From Closterium sp. NIES-65 (taxonomy: Eukaryota; Streptophyta; Zygnematophyceae; Desmidiales; Closteriaceae), in the NCBI GenBank assembly GCA_948144175.1, contig CANXME010002071.1:124001-188000 (forward strand): a DNA stretch of 64,000 bases, given 5' to 3'. Within the stretch, counting starts at the first letter, position 1. Each line of letters opens with the position of its first letter. The notes under the pieces are model-generated. The model did no database searches. It had not been told where the DNA came from and saw nothing but the letters and a program-made list of their open reading frames with translations. Position numbers and translations under genes: made by a program. Of this stretch, positions 33,345 to 43,554 are shown piece after piece.

Positions 33345-34200
33345 GGGCGAGGGCTCCGCGGCACCTGCAGGGGCGACTGCTCCAGAGACGGCTGCTCTAG
33401 GGGCGGCTGCTCCAGGGGCGGCTACTGCAGGGGAGGCTGCTCCAGGGGCGGTTGCTGCAGGGGTGGCTTCTCAAGGGGCGGTTGCTGCAGTGGCGGCTTC
33501 TCCAGGGGCGGCTGTTGCAGGGGCGGGTGCCTCAAGGGCGGCTGTTGCAAGGGTGGCTGCTCCAGGGGCGGCTGCTGCAGCGGCGGCTTCTCCAGGGGCA
33601 GCTGGTGCAGGGGCGGCTGCTCCAAGGGTGGCTACTGCAGGGGTGGCTGCTCCAGGGGCGGGTGCTGCAGTGGCGGCTGCTCCTGGGGCGGCTGCTTCAT
33701 GGGCGGCTGCTCCAGGGGCGGGTGCTGCAGGGGAGGCTCCTCCAGGGGCGGCTGCTGCAGTGTCGGCTGCTCTAGGGGCGGCTGCTGCAAGGGAGGCTGC
33801 TCCAGGGGCGGCTGCTGCAGTGGTGGCTGCTCAAGGGGCGGCTGCTGCAGGGGCGGCTGCTCCAGGGGCGGCTACTCCAGGGGCGGCTGCTGCAATGGCG
33901 GCTGCTCCAGGGGCGGGTGATGTAGTGGCGGCTGCTCCAAGGGCGACTGCTGCAGTGGCGGCTGCTCGAGGGGCGGTTGCTACAGTGGCGGCTGCCCAGG
34001 GGTGGCTGCTGCAGGTATGGCTGCTCCAAGGGCGGCTGCTCCAGGGGCGGCTGCTTCAGGGGCGGCTGCTCATGGGGTGGCTGCTTCGGGGGCGGTTGCT
34101 CCAGGGGCGGCTGCTGCAGGGGAGGCTGCTCCAGGGGCGGCTGCTGCAGTGGCGGCTACTCCAGGGGCGGCTGCTGCAGTGGCGGCTGCTCCAGGGCGCG
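33345..34200. repeat. 30-bp minisatellite inside element F
   Basis: Around 28 copies of a 30-bp unit made of two 15-bp halves (GGGGCGGCTGCTCCA and GGGGCGGCTGCTGCA as read on plus). All frames are open over long stretches. It occupies the place of gag and the start of pol in element F. No coding role is proposed. Confidence 0.8.
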
Positions 34201-34471
34201 GGTTAGGGCAGGGCGTCGCGGCGGGCAGCGGTGACGCCACGCGGGTCCCGCAGGGGCGTCGCGACACGCAGGAGCCGCACCTCGCGGATCCCGCAGGGGC
34301 GACGCGACGAGGCGGGGGCGACACGGTGGTGCCGCGAAGGGCGACGGGGCGGGGTCGTTACGGGCAGCGGGGCGGGGCCGCGAAGGGGCTGCGAAGGGCG
34401 ACGGGGCAGGGTCGCTACGGGCTGCGGGGCGGGGCCGTGAAGGGGCCGCGAAGGAAGCCGCGAGGGGGCCG
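34201..34471 (-). other. Leader of element F, left part
   Basis: GC-rich repeats of 'GGGCGACGGGGC' type. The stretch ends in GGCCG (34467-34471), the left duplication of element E, and continues at 39609. Confidence 0.65.
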
Positions 34472-34598
34472 TGTTGAACAAGAATGGATTGAACTAAGAG
34501 TGAAATGAGTACAAGTATCAAAACCTAGGAATGTGTACCCCCTATAGGCTAACCCACTATAGCCTAAACAACTACAACAACATATATAATGTTTGACA
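34472..34598 (-). repeat. 3' LTR of element E
   Basis: 127 bp in minus orientation. The polypurine hairpin (CCCCCATAGGCGAAGTGGGG) lies next to it at about 34599-34623. Confidence 0.95.
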
Positions 34599-34810
34599 CA
34601 CCCCCATAGGCGAAGTGGGGGAGAACTAGGGGTCACAAGACCAGTCAAGTAAAGCAAAACAAAACAAGCTCAGGGTGGATCACAACGTCACCTTACAATC
34701 CGAGCACAAGTGCAAGGCCACAAGGCCAGTTCACATGCAGGAGTACAGATATATATATAAGACTAAACAAGCAAGAGCGGGGATATATATATGTAACAGT
34801 ACAAAGAGGG

Positions 34811-37800
34811 TCAAGAGGAGAGCAAGTGAGGCAAGACACACACAAGACCCAGCTGGGTACAGCAGCGCTGATGATCACAAGGCGGAAGTGCCTTGGTGAA
34901 GACATCAGCAGTGTTGGCCTCAGAGGCCACGTACGCAAGTCGCAACTGACCACGCTGCTGTAGCTCACGAGCAAGGAAGTAGCGGAGAGCAATGTGCTTT
35001 GTTCTGTGCTCCAGTCTCTGCTCCCAACACAAGGCCAGCATGGCCTTGTTGTCTACGTACAGCACTGGAGGAGAACGAGGCGGCTCTCAAAGGTCGGTCA
35101 GCAGGTAGGTGAGCCAGCGAAGCTCCTGAGCAGCCATGGCCCCTGCGTAGATCTCAGCCTCACAACTGGAGCCAAGAACAGAAGACGAGCGAGTAGCCCG
35201 CCACGAAACAGAGCCGGAACCAAGGTTGAAGGTGTAACCCTGTGACGACCGCTGCGTAGCTTGGTCGTCAGCCCAAGAAGCGTCTGCGTGTCCAGTGAGG
35301 ACCACTGGACTCCCCCCTCCAAGCACTAGCCCCATGCCCGACGTACTGCACAAGTAGCGCAACACCCTCTTCGCTGCAGCCATGTGCTCTGGTCGGTGTC
35401 TCCCAGGAGCAACATAGCGTGCAAGAATGCTAAGAGGGTATGCAAGGTCAAGTCGTGTGCAGGTCATCAGGTACATGAGACAGCCAACAAGCTCTGGGTA
35501 CGGGCCACTCGACTCTACGGACTCATCCGAAGGCAGAGCTGAGAGCGAGTGGCGAGTAGACAGAGGAGTGGCCTGAGGCGAGGAGTACGTGAAGCCGAAG
35601 CGCTGAAGGACCTGCTGCACCATGTGTGACTGAGTCAGGGTAATGGTGCGGCGTGCTCTGTCCTGGGTGATCTGCAAGCCAAGGTAGCTACGCAGTTCAC
35701 CAAGGTCAGTGCACGTGTGTCTCTTCTGCAGCTCGGACTTCACGTAGGCGAGTCCAGTAGTGTCAGCTGTGGCAAAGACCAAGTCGTCGACGTACACGAG
35801 GATGTAGAACGGCGGCAGAGAGGTGTCGGTGCGCAGAAACAGCGACGGGTCGGCAGTAGACGGAGCGAACCCAAGAGCCGCAAGCGTAGTCCTCAGTGTG
35901 TCGTGCCACTCACGTGGCGCCTGGCGGAGACCGTAGACTGGACGCTGGAGACTCCACTGAGTACCAGGAGGGAAAGACCCAGTGAAGCTAGGTGGGCGGC
36001 GCAGCCAGATCTCCTCGTGCAGGCTGCCCTGCAGGAAAGCTGTGCTGAAGTCGAGAGAGTGCAGCTCGTAGTCCCGGTGAGCAGCAACGTGCAGCAGTAC
36101 CCGAAGAGTGGTCATCTTCGGGGTGGGGGAGAAGGTCTGAAAGTAGTCAACTCCCTGTCGCTGACTGAAGCCACGAGCCACGTAACGCGCCTTGAAGACA
36201 GGCCGAGAACCCGGCGGCCGCTTCACCCTGAAGATCCACATGCCACTGACGATGTTCGCCCCAGGAGGGGGGACAGCGTCAACGTAGGTGCCTGTGGACT
36301 TCTAGGAAGCCATCTCTGCATCCATAGCTGCCTGCCACTGAGAGGAGTAGGGACCCTCTATCGCCTCCGCGTAAGAGCGCGGAGTCGGGATGTCAAGTGC
36401 ATCCGGGTCTCCCTCAGGGGTAAGCAGTACGGACACGAGATGAGGTGAAGCAGCTGCCAGACACTGGAACTCCTCCTGCGTGTCCTCAAGGACGTCCGTG
36501 CTAAGGGCACACTCACCCCCGACGGACGGAGGACAGATAGACTCAGACTCAGCGACAAGACTAGCAGCGTAGTCTAAGCGACAGCGAGCAGCAAAGTCGA
36601 CGAGCTCAGTAACGAGAGCAGACGCAGCAGTGGACTCGAAAGAAGGGTCAGTGACAACAGTAGCAAGGAGACGCGTGACAGTAGGACTGGCAGCACGAAG
36701 AGAGTCCGACTCAGGGTCGGCGAGAGCAGGAAGAGAGGACGCAGGAGGAGAAGGCAAAGGGGCACGCAGAGGAGCAGTAGACGGGCGTAGAGACATCCGG
36801 TGCGTGCCAGGGGCAGGAGGAGGACGCTGGCGCGAACTATGAGCACTAGCGCTAGCAGGACGGACAGGCGACGCAGGACGAGACGTAGACTCACGACGCT
36901 CAGTAAGACCGCCAGTAGGACCAGTGTAAGGAGAAGGAGCAGGTAGTGGGGACGGGACAGGCTGTGAACACGCTAAGGGAGGAGGACCAGGAGGAGGCGA
37001 GAGACCAAGAACCTGCTGAAGGAGCGGAACGAAGTACGGCTGAGGGCGCGCGGCGACTCCAGACACAGCAGGGACAGCACCTGTACCCCCAGCGGCAGTA
37101 CCAGAACCAGCAGCAGCTCCAACGCCCAGGTCCTCAGTACTAGCCTCAGCACCAACGCCCGAGTCCTCAGCACCAGCAGTGGCTCCAACACCAGTCCACA
37201 GCACCTGCCGCAGCTCCAACGCCCGGGTCCTCAGCACCAGCAGGGACTCCGACACCAGGGTCCACAGCACCAGTCGCAGCTCCAACGCCAGGGTCCGCAG
37301 CACCAGCCGCAGCCCCAACACCCGGGTCCGTAGCACCAGGGGCAGCCGGGTCCGTGAGACGAGGCGCACCACTCCGAAGTGTGCAACGGCGCTCGTACCA
37401 CTCACGGATCCGCTCACGAGAGGGGAGCTCCCGACTAGGAGGAGAAGTACCAGCCCCAGTCCCTGTAGTGCGCCTGGTCCCATAGGTAACACTCCGGAGG
37501 CTGCAGTACTGTAAGTACCACTCACGCAACTGCTCCGAGGAGAGGTCGCGTCCAGGTGTAGCACCCTCAGGCCCAGCACCGCAAGGCTCAGCACCCCCAG
37601 TCACCGCACCCCCAGGCTTAGCACCCCCAGGCTCAGTACCCCCAGTGTCCGCACCCCCAGGCTCAGCACCCCCAGAGTCCGCAACCCCAGGCTCAGCACC
37701 CCCAGAGTCAGCACCCCCAGGCTCAGCACCCCCAGTCTCCGCACCCCCAGGCTCAGCACCCCCAGCAGGACGAGAGTCGACAGCTACCTCAACAGGCTCG

Positions 37801-39240
37801 ACCGGGTCTACCTGAGACACACCCGAGGGAGCGGCACCCTGAGGGGGGAGGGGGTCTACGACAGCAGCACCTGGCGCGAGGAAGAGAGGCGGGGGTGGGA
37901 GCGGGGCAGTGCGGTAGGGAAAGAGGCGGTAGTAGGGGACAGACTCGTCAAAAGTGACGTCCTGAGAGGGCAAGACCCGGCGCGAGGTGGCGTGGTAAAA
38001 CTGCCAACCAGGCGCGTCCGGAACAAAGCCGAGGAAGACGCAGGGAACAGCACGAGAGGAGAGCTTGTCCGCAGACGAATCGCGGACAAAAGCTCGAGAT
38101 CCCCAGACCCGGAAACGTGACGCATCGCCAACCTCCCCCCGTCCACAGCAGTGTGGGCGAGGTCTCCGGCAAGGAGACACGGGGCCAGAGGTTGAGCTGA
38201 TGCGCAGCGTACCGGACCGCAAACGGCCACAGAAAGTGGGGGGCAGCCGCATGGATCAAGGAGGTACGAGCGACCTCCATGACCAGGCCAATGCGGCGCT
38301 CCGCAACCCCATTCCGCTGTGGAGAGGCCGGAAGCGTGAACGACTGCTCAATGCCGTGCTCAGCACAGTAGGCTGCCAAAAGGTCGGAGGAGAACTCACC
38401 ACCTCTATCAGAGTGCAAGCGCAGGACAGGAAAGTCCGAGCGAAAACGCTCGCTGAGCTGGAGACGAGCTCTGCGGATCCAAGGGATCAAAACATTAGGG
38501 ACCTCACCCCCATTCTGCTGTGGAGAGGCCGGAAGCGTGAACGACTGCTCAATGCCGTGCTCAGCACAGTAGGCTGCCAAGAGGTCGGAGGAGAACTCAC
38601 CACCTCTGTCAGAGTGCAAGCGCAGTACAGGAAAGTCCGAGCAGAAACGCTCGCTGAGCTGGAGACGAGCTCTGCGGATCCAAGGGATCAAAACATTAGG
38701 GACCTCACCCTTGGCTCGCAAGGGGAAGACCGTGGTGTAGCGCGAGTAGTCGTCAACAACGATCAGGAAGTACCTCTCCTGACCCTGACCACGGACGCGG
38801 GCTGGGCCCCACACGTCCATGTGGAGCGTCTGCAAAGGAGCACTCGTCAGGGGAAACGAGGAGGAGTGAGGAGCGGCGCGCTGCCGCCCCTCGACACAGG
38901 GAAGACAGGGAGGAGCAGGCGAGGGTGGGAGGGGAGGGAGGACCCTGGGAAGACCAGAGACAAGGTACCAGGAGTGCATGGCACGAAGGCGCTGCACAGG
39001 CGGGTGGCCCAGTCAGTGGTGCCAGAGGACAGTCTCGTGCGCTAGAGAGCGACACGAGCAGGGGGCGGACAGCTGACCTGACGCGGACGCAGACGCAGAC
39101 GCAGCGACCTGAGGGGGGGCAGTAGTCAGTGTGTACAGATCCAATTCCGGCTGCCGGGTGAAGGTAGCCAAGTGGCGGCCTGTACGGGCACACGTGCAGT
39201 GTGTGACACGCTCGTAGGCAGGGGTGAACTGGTGAACACC
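34811..39240 (-). pseudogene. Integrase, reverse transcriptase and RNase H of element E
   Basis: Reading down from 39240: GVHQFTPAYERV, a GAG-pre-integrase remnant, integrase (MDVWGPARVRG; SDRGGEFSS) containing an internal tandem duplication of about 200 bp, the frameshift in the G run (about 38135-38141) and a second near 37185 that are both shared with element B, Gly/Pro linker (37560-37760), TAG at 36303-36301, reverse transcriptase from 36241 (WIFRVKRPPG; YVDDLVF), TGA near 35087, and RNase H ending at 34811. It cannot make a polyprotein. Confidence 0.85.
38308..38708 (-). repeat. Tandem duplication within the integrase of element E
   Basis: A segment of about 200 bp covering the second Asp (SDRGGEF) up to PQQNG occurs twice in a row (about 38308-38507 and 38508-38708) with roughly six differences. 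The frame stays open through both copies, giving an integrase with two copies of the catalytic core half. Confidence 0.85.
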
Positions 39241-39481
39241 CGCGTCCTGGGCCTCTAAGGGCGAGCGCGGGGCCTATCGGGGCCGTGAGGGACGAGCGCG
39301 GGGCCGATCGGGGCCGGTAAGGACGAGCGCGGGGCCGACCGAGGCCTCTAGGTGCGAGAGCGCGGGGCCGACGGGGCCTCTAGGGGCGTGAAAGCCGAGG
39401 CGCCCTAGGGCGCAGGTAGGTTGGTAGGTAGTGGTGGGCCCTAAAAAAAATCGGTCCTAAGAAGGACCTGCTCTGATACCA
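39241..39481 (-). promoter_or_regulatory. Truncated leader, hairpin and primer site of element E
   Basis: The minus strand reads the primer site TGGTATCAGAGC (39481 down), a stem GGTCCT/AGGACC (39453-39468), a T run, then 'GGCCCCGCGCTCGTCC' repeats as in the leader of B. The joint with coding sequence is at about 39241. Confidence 0.7.
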
Positions 39482-39608
39482 TGTTGAATAAGAATGGATT
39501 GAACTAAGAGTGAAATGAGTACAAGTATCAAAACCTAGGAATGTGTACCCCCTATAGGCTAACCCACTGTAGCCTAAACAACTACAACAACATATATAAT
39601 GTTTGACA
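39482..39608 (-). repeat. 5' LTR of element E
   Basis: 127 bp, two differences from the other copy, followed by GGCCG. Confidence 0.95.
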
Positions 39609-40071
39609 GGCCGCGAGGGGGCCGTGAAGGGGCCGTGAAAGGGCCGCGAAGGGGCCGCGAGGGGGCCGTGAACGGGCCGTGAAGGGGCCGCGAAGGGGTC
39701 GTAAAGGGGCAACGAAGGTGCCACGAAGGGGCGCGAAGGGGCTGCGAAGGGGCCGTGAAGGGGCCGTGAAGGGGCCACGAAGGTGCCACGAAGGGGGCCG
39801 CGAAGGGAGGTTGCGAAGGGGCCACGAGGGGCCTGAAGGGGCCGCGAAGGGCTGTGAGAGGGGCCGCGAAGGGAGGCCGCGAAGGGGCCACGAGGGGCCT
39901 GAAGGGGCCGTAGGGGAGCGCAACGGGCCACTAAGGGCAGGGGATGCAACGGGAGAGTAGGCACACGGGGGGCGACTCGGGCACGGGCGAAGCGCGCTCC
40001 GGGCAGGAAAAAAAAATCGATATTCGGTGGGCCTTAGGAAACGTTCCCACTAGGGAACCTGCTCTATACCA
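39609..40071 (-). promoter_or_regulatory. Leader of element F, right part, with primer site and hairpin
   Basis: Tandem GGGGCCGCGAA-type repeats (39609-39900). Near the LTR a T run, the GGCCCACCGA box and a stem GTTCCC/GGGAAC (about 40043-40058) precede the primer site complement ending at 40071. Confidence 0.7.
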
Positions 40072-40196
40072 TGTGAAAGAACGAGGATGAATGAACTAGC
40101 AAGTAGGTGGGTACAAGTAGGAAAACCTAAAAGTGTTGTACCCCATATTGTCTACCCCACTACAGCCTACACAGACTATAGCATATGAGTTTGACA
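40072..40196 (-). repeat. 5' LTR of element F
   Basis: 125 bp; about five differences from 10079-10203. Followed by ACTAT (40197-40201). Confidence 0.9.
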
Positions 40197-40627
40197 ACTA
40201 TTTTATAACCTCTTTCAGCCTCTCAAATACAGGGAAACGCCTTTTCTCGCAGATCTGCCAAGTAATCGGCCCACCTCCACTCTCATCTCCTGCATGTGTG
40301 TGCGCGCTGGATTTTGCCTGGTGTTTGATTGATATTATAATTTTTAAACACATTGATGTTTTTCAAAATTGTGTATTGTGAAAGCGAAGCTGACTGTACC
40401 GAATATTTGGCAGCGTCGAAGCGCGCTAAACGCCCTTCTCCAACTACAAAAACCGTGGGTTGGAGTTCATTCCCTCCACCCACGTTTCTCGTTTTCCAAC
40501 GGCTCAATCAACATTTCCGTTCGAGTAGTTCTTTTCCCCGTCCAAGCTGGCTAGAACTCGCACCCTTCCCAGAGGCGAGTCACCCTCAACACTTCTGCAA
40601 GACATTTTCAACCACAATCGATCTACA

Positions 40628-43246
40628 ATGGCGTCTACGCCGGCACTTAACCGCGTCAATTCGTCTGCGCCGGTTTCCGACTCCGACCGTAACGCCCGAG
40701 AAATGACGGGCGATCGCCGTAACAAGCGGCGGGCAGAGGAAGGATCGCCCGCCCCAACTGCCGTGGACGTGCTGTTGGGCGGGCTCGAGGTCAACAAAAA
40801 CTCGAGCCCGCCCCAGCAGCAGCACCCCTCGGCCCCTGTGGCGCCTGTGGCGCCTGTGGCGCCTGAGGCGCGTGTGGCGCAAGTGGCGACGGCGGCACCT
40901 GCAGCACCTGGGGCGCCACACGCGCCTGACGCGGAGCACACGCCGGCGCCTGTGGCTGGACCGTCGCGTCAGCGCCAGAGGCGCCGAACATCGACTTCTT
41001 CTGACGCGACGACCCCGGCGTTGACCAACGCGTTGACTCCGGACCAGGTCGCTGCGCTTCTGTCCCTGTTACAGCAACAACCCGCCAGCGTTACAGCTAC
41101 GGAAATTGCACAACCCGCGGCGTCTGCATCTGCTAAAAAGGAAAACGCAAAAAAAGAAAAAGGAGCGCGAGGAACAACGGCGAACCGGCACAACAAGGAA
41201 GCACCAGCCAGCATCCCACCTGCGCCAGCGGCCGACAACGACACCGACGGCTCCGACGACGATGATGGAGCACAACAATACGAGGTGCCTCGCGACGATG
41301 GCCCGTACGAATTCGCCGTCACGGACAAAACCGTCACACGGATGTGCGGTCGGCTTCGCTCGACCTTTGCGTGGTGGAGCTCATGGTGCCCTTGCAGCCT
41401 CGTCCTATCCATCATCGCCAACGGTTACTGGCTTCCATGGAGCCACGGCCCACCACAGGCCTTTCGGGAGCGTAACCACGCTGGTGCATACGCGCATGCG
41501 TCGTTCACTCGTACTGCCATCCAAGAACTCACAGAGACCGGAGCTGCAGTCGAGACAGCCGCAAGCGAGCTTACGTGCATAAGCCCACTTAACGTGGTCG
41601 AGCAGAAAGAAAAATGCAGGCTCATCCTCGACCTGAGAAAAGTCAACACAAACCTCATCGTCCCAAAATTCAAGTACGAAGGACTCAGCCGTGTGGCAGA
41701 CGTGGCACGCGCTGGGGATTGGATGTTTTCTATTGATCTCAAATCCGGGTACCATCACATCGATATCCATCCTTCATGCTGGAAGTTTCTCGGTTTTGGA
41801 TTCGATGGGCGCACTTACTCCTTTCGTTCATTGCCGTTCGGTCTTGCGACAGCCCCATTCATCTTCACGCAACTCATCAAGCAGCTAGCCCGTCGCTGGC
41901 GGGAGCAAGGCATCCGAGTAGTTCCATACGTGGACGACATCTTATTCCTTTGCCAGTCAAAAGCTCACGCGCAGGCTACTTGCCACCGTGTAATACTGGA
42001 CCTTAAAGCAGCAGGTTTGGTGATAAATGCGAAGAAATCACAGCTGTCACCATCGCAACACCTTCGATTCTTGGGTGTGGAGCTAGACACGGCCACGGGC
42101 CGATTTACCATCGGTCCCGAACGACGAGCCTCACTACATGCAACCATTCGGAACCTGTTGAGCGCAAGCAAGGCATGTCGACCCGTCTCAGTCCGCCAAG
42201 TGGCCAGAATCACAGGCATGCTCGCGTCAATGGGCGTCGCGCTGGGCGCAACAGCTCGTGCTTTCAGCCACGCCATGCTACAAGTGATCAATGACGCACC
42301 TTCATGGAAAAGCAGCGTGATCATCCCCCCAAACGCGGCTGAGGAGCTAAACTTCTGGCTCGAAGAGTTTGATAGGTTCAACGGTGCACCGTTTCACGTT
42401 CGAAACAGCTACGACGCTGTCATCCATGTGGATGCTAGCGCTCACAGTTGGGGCGCCACTTTGACCACATTTCCTGGCGCCCTCGAAGAAGCTAGCGCAA
42501 CAATGCCAGAGCCGCTGCGAGCGACGTCCAGCACACGGAGGGAGATCGAAGGTGTGCTTTGGGCACTCCAAACATACTCCAGCAAGATCACGCACAAACA
42601 TGTTCTTGTGCGGGTGGACAATCAGGGCGTCTTCTTCATCCTTCGCAAAGGTGGCTCGCGCAGCCCCGACCTTACCACGGCCTGCCAAGACATCATTCGA
42701 CTATGCATGGAGCACGGCACGCGTCTAATCATCGAATGGATCCCACGGGAGCTAAACTCACACGCCGATGAGCTCTCAAAAGCAGTCGATCATGACGACT
42801 ACTCGTTGAAGACGCCGTGGTTCCGCATCTTAGAACGGCGTTGGGGTCCCCATTCCATCGACCTCTTTGCAAACTCCCGCAACTCCCAGCTGCCACGCTT
42901 CTGCACGAAAATTCCTCATCCACAAGCCACCGCAGTCGATGCATTCTCGCTCGCATGGACATCAGAAAATAGCTTTGCGTTCCCCCCGCCCCATTTAGTT
43001 CCGGCCGTCCTCCATCACGCACAGCGCACCCGTGCATCGCTCACATTGATCATCCCACACTGGCCGGGTGCAAACTGGTGGCCACTTTTACAACCTTCCC
43101 CACGCAACTGGGCACCGTACATCCACGCGCACATTCCCTTGACACACGGCAGCCAATGCCTGGCAGCTGGAACACATTCCGCTGCTTTTTCAGGCACTGG
43201 ATTACCACACAGCCCAATCATCGCACTTCGGGTGGTTTTTTACTAA
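40628..43246 (+). CDS. DIRS-like reverse transcriptase/RNase H protein
   Basis: 872 codons from ATG 40628 with no break. The first 200 or so residues are rich in Ala, Pro and Gln with APVAP repeats and a Lys-rich patch; this may be gag-like, but no zinc knuckle is seen. The reverse transcriptase follows: SPLNVVEQKEKCRLILDLR (about 320-340), SIDLKSGYHHI (about 367), PFGLATAPFIFT, YVDDILFL (about 435) and LRFLGVELD. RNase H: IHVDASAHSWGA (about 600), TSSTRREIEGVLWAL, VRVDNQGV (about 660), EWIPRELNSHADELSK (about 702). The end (IDLFANSRNSQLPRFCTK) is typical of the DIRS-type protein. It would copy the element's RNA into circular DNA for recombinase-mediated insertion. It could be translated, but the partner recombinase is broken. 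Its codon use looks less GC-biased than that of the copia elements. Confidence 0.85.
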   Translation: MASTPALNRVNSSAPVSDSDRNAREMTGDRRNKRRAEEGSPAPTAVDVLLGGLEVNKNSSPPQQQHPSAPVAPVAPVAPEARVAQVATAAPAAPGAPHAPDAEHTPAPVAGPSRQRQRRRTSTSSDATTPALTNALTPDQVAALLSLLQQQPASVTATEIAQPAASASAKKENAKKEKGARGTTANRHNKEAPASIPPAPAADNDTDGSDDDDGAQQYEVPRDDGPYEFAVTDKTVTRMCGRLRSTFAWWSSWCPCSLVLSIIANGYWLPWSHGPPQAFRERNHAGAYAHASFTRTAIQELTETGAAVETAASELTCISPLNVVEQKEKCRLILDLRKVNTNLIVPKFKYEGLSRVADVARAGDWMFSIDLKSGYHHIDIHPSCWKFLGFGFDGRTYSFRSLPFGLATAPFIFTQLIKQLARRWREQGIRVVPYVDDILFLCQSKAHAQATCHRVILDLKAAGLVINAKKSQLSPSQHLRFLGVELDTATGRFTIGPERRASLHATIRNLLSASKACRPVSVRQVARITGMLASMGVALGATARAFSHAMLQVINDAPSWKSSVIIPPNAAEELNFWLEEFDRFNGAPFHVRNSYDAVIHVDASAHSWGATLTTFPGALEEASATMPEPLRATSSTRREIEGVLWALQTYSSKITHKHVLVRVDNQGVFFILRKGGSRSPDLTTACQDIIRLCMEHGTRLIIEWIPRELNSHADELSKAVDHDDYSLKTPWFRILERRWGPHSIDLFANSRNSQLPRFCTKIPHPQATAVDAFSLAWTSENSFAFPPPHLVPAVLHHAQRTRASLTLIIPHWPGANWWPLLQPSPRNWAPYIHAHIPLTHGSQCLAAGTHSAAFSGTGLPHSPIIALRVVFY

Positions 43247-43255
43247 TTGAGAATG

Positions 43256-43554
43256 TACGCGCCTTGTGTCCAGATCCGCTCCCAAAGCTACACAACCAAC
43301 TCATCAACATGCTCACACAATCGCGAGCGAATTCGACAATCCGTACATACGAACCGTACTGGGCCAAGTTTCGGGCCTTCTGCACAAAGGTGGATCTTCC
43401 ATTTCTTCCCGCATCCGACATGACCCTCGCGCTATACTTGGTGCATGCAATCCAACGCAAAGCAACTTTGTCTGTAGTGCAGCTCACGTGCTCGGCAGTC
43501 AGCTTCGCCCATCGCATGACTGGAAGCAAATGCCCGACTGCCCAGTTGCAATGA
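43256..43554 (+). pseudogene. N-terminal part of a tyrosine recombinase
   Basis: The frame encodes a core-binding (SAM-like) domain: SRANSTIRTYEPYWAKFRAF, MTLALYLVHAI, AVSFAHRMTG. It ends at a stop at 43552-43554 without the catalytic Arg, His-x-x-Arg and Tyr. The frame overlaps the end of the reverse transcriptase frame upstream (open from 43078). It is a truncated copy; an intron is possible but no continuation was seen. Confidence 0.7.

Larger units (their letters stand above)
34472..39608 (-). mobile_element. Copia element E, gag deleted, same family as B
   Basis: Two 127-bp LTRs (34472-34598 and 39482-39608) differing at two sites, flanked by GGCCG (34467-34471 and 39609-39613). It has a canonical primer site TGGTATCAGAGC (minus, ending at 39481). 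The leader is joined directly to the protease/GAG-pre-integrase region at about 39241, so gag and the protease are gone. Inserted in the leader of element F. Confidence 0.95.
10079..40196 (-). mobile_element. Copia element F, outer shell of the nested stack
   Basis: Two 125-bp LTRs (10079-10203 and 40072-40196) differ at about five sites and are flanked by the same 5-bp duplication, ACTAT (10074-10078 and 40197-40201). They are the ends of one minus-strand element now spread over 30 kb by later insertions. Its own DNA is about 10079-11177, 31248-34471 and 39609-40196. Element X sits in its reverse transcriptase and element E in its leader. The gag and the N-terminal part of integrase are missing. 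LTR divergence is the highest of the LTR pairs here, which fits its being the oldest insertion. Confidence 0.85.

Noticed and set aside
33463-34206. Plus-strand Ala/Gly-rich frame of 247 codons
   Set aside because: It is a translation of the 30-bp minisatellite; all frames are open.
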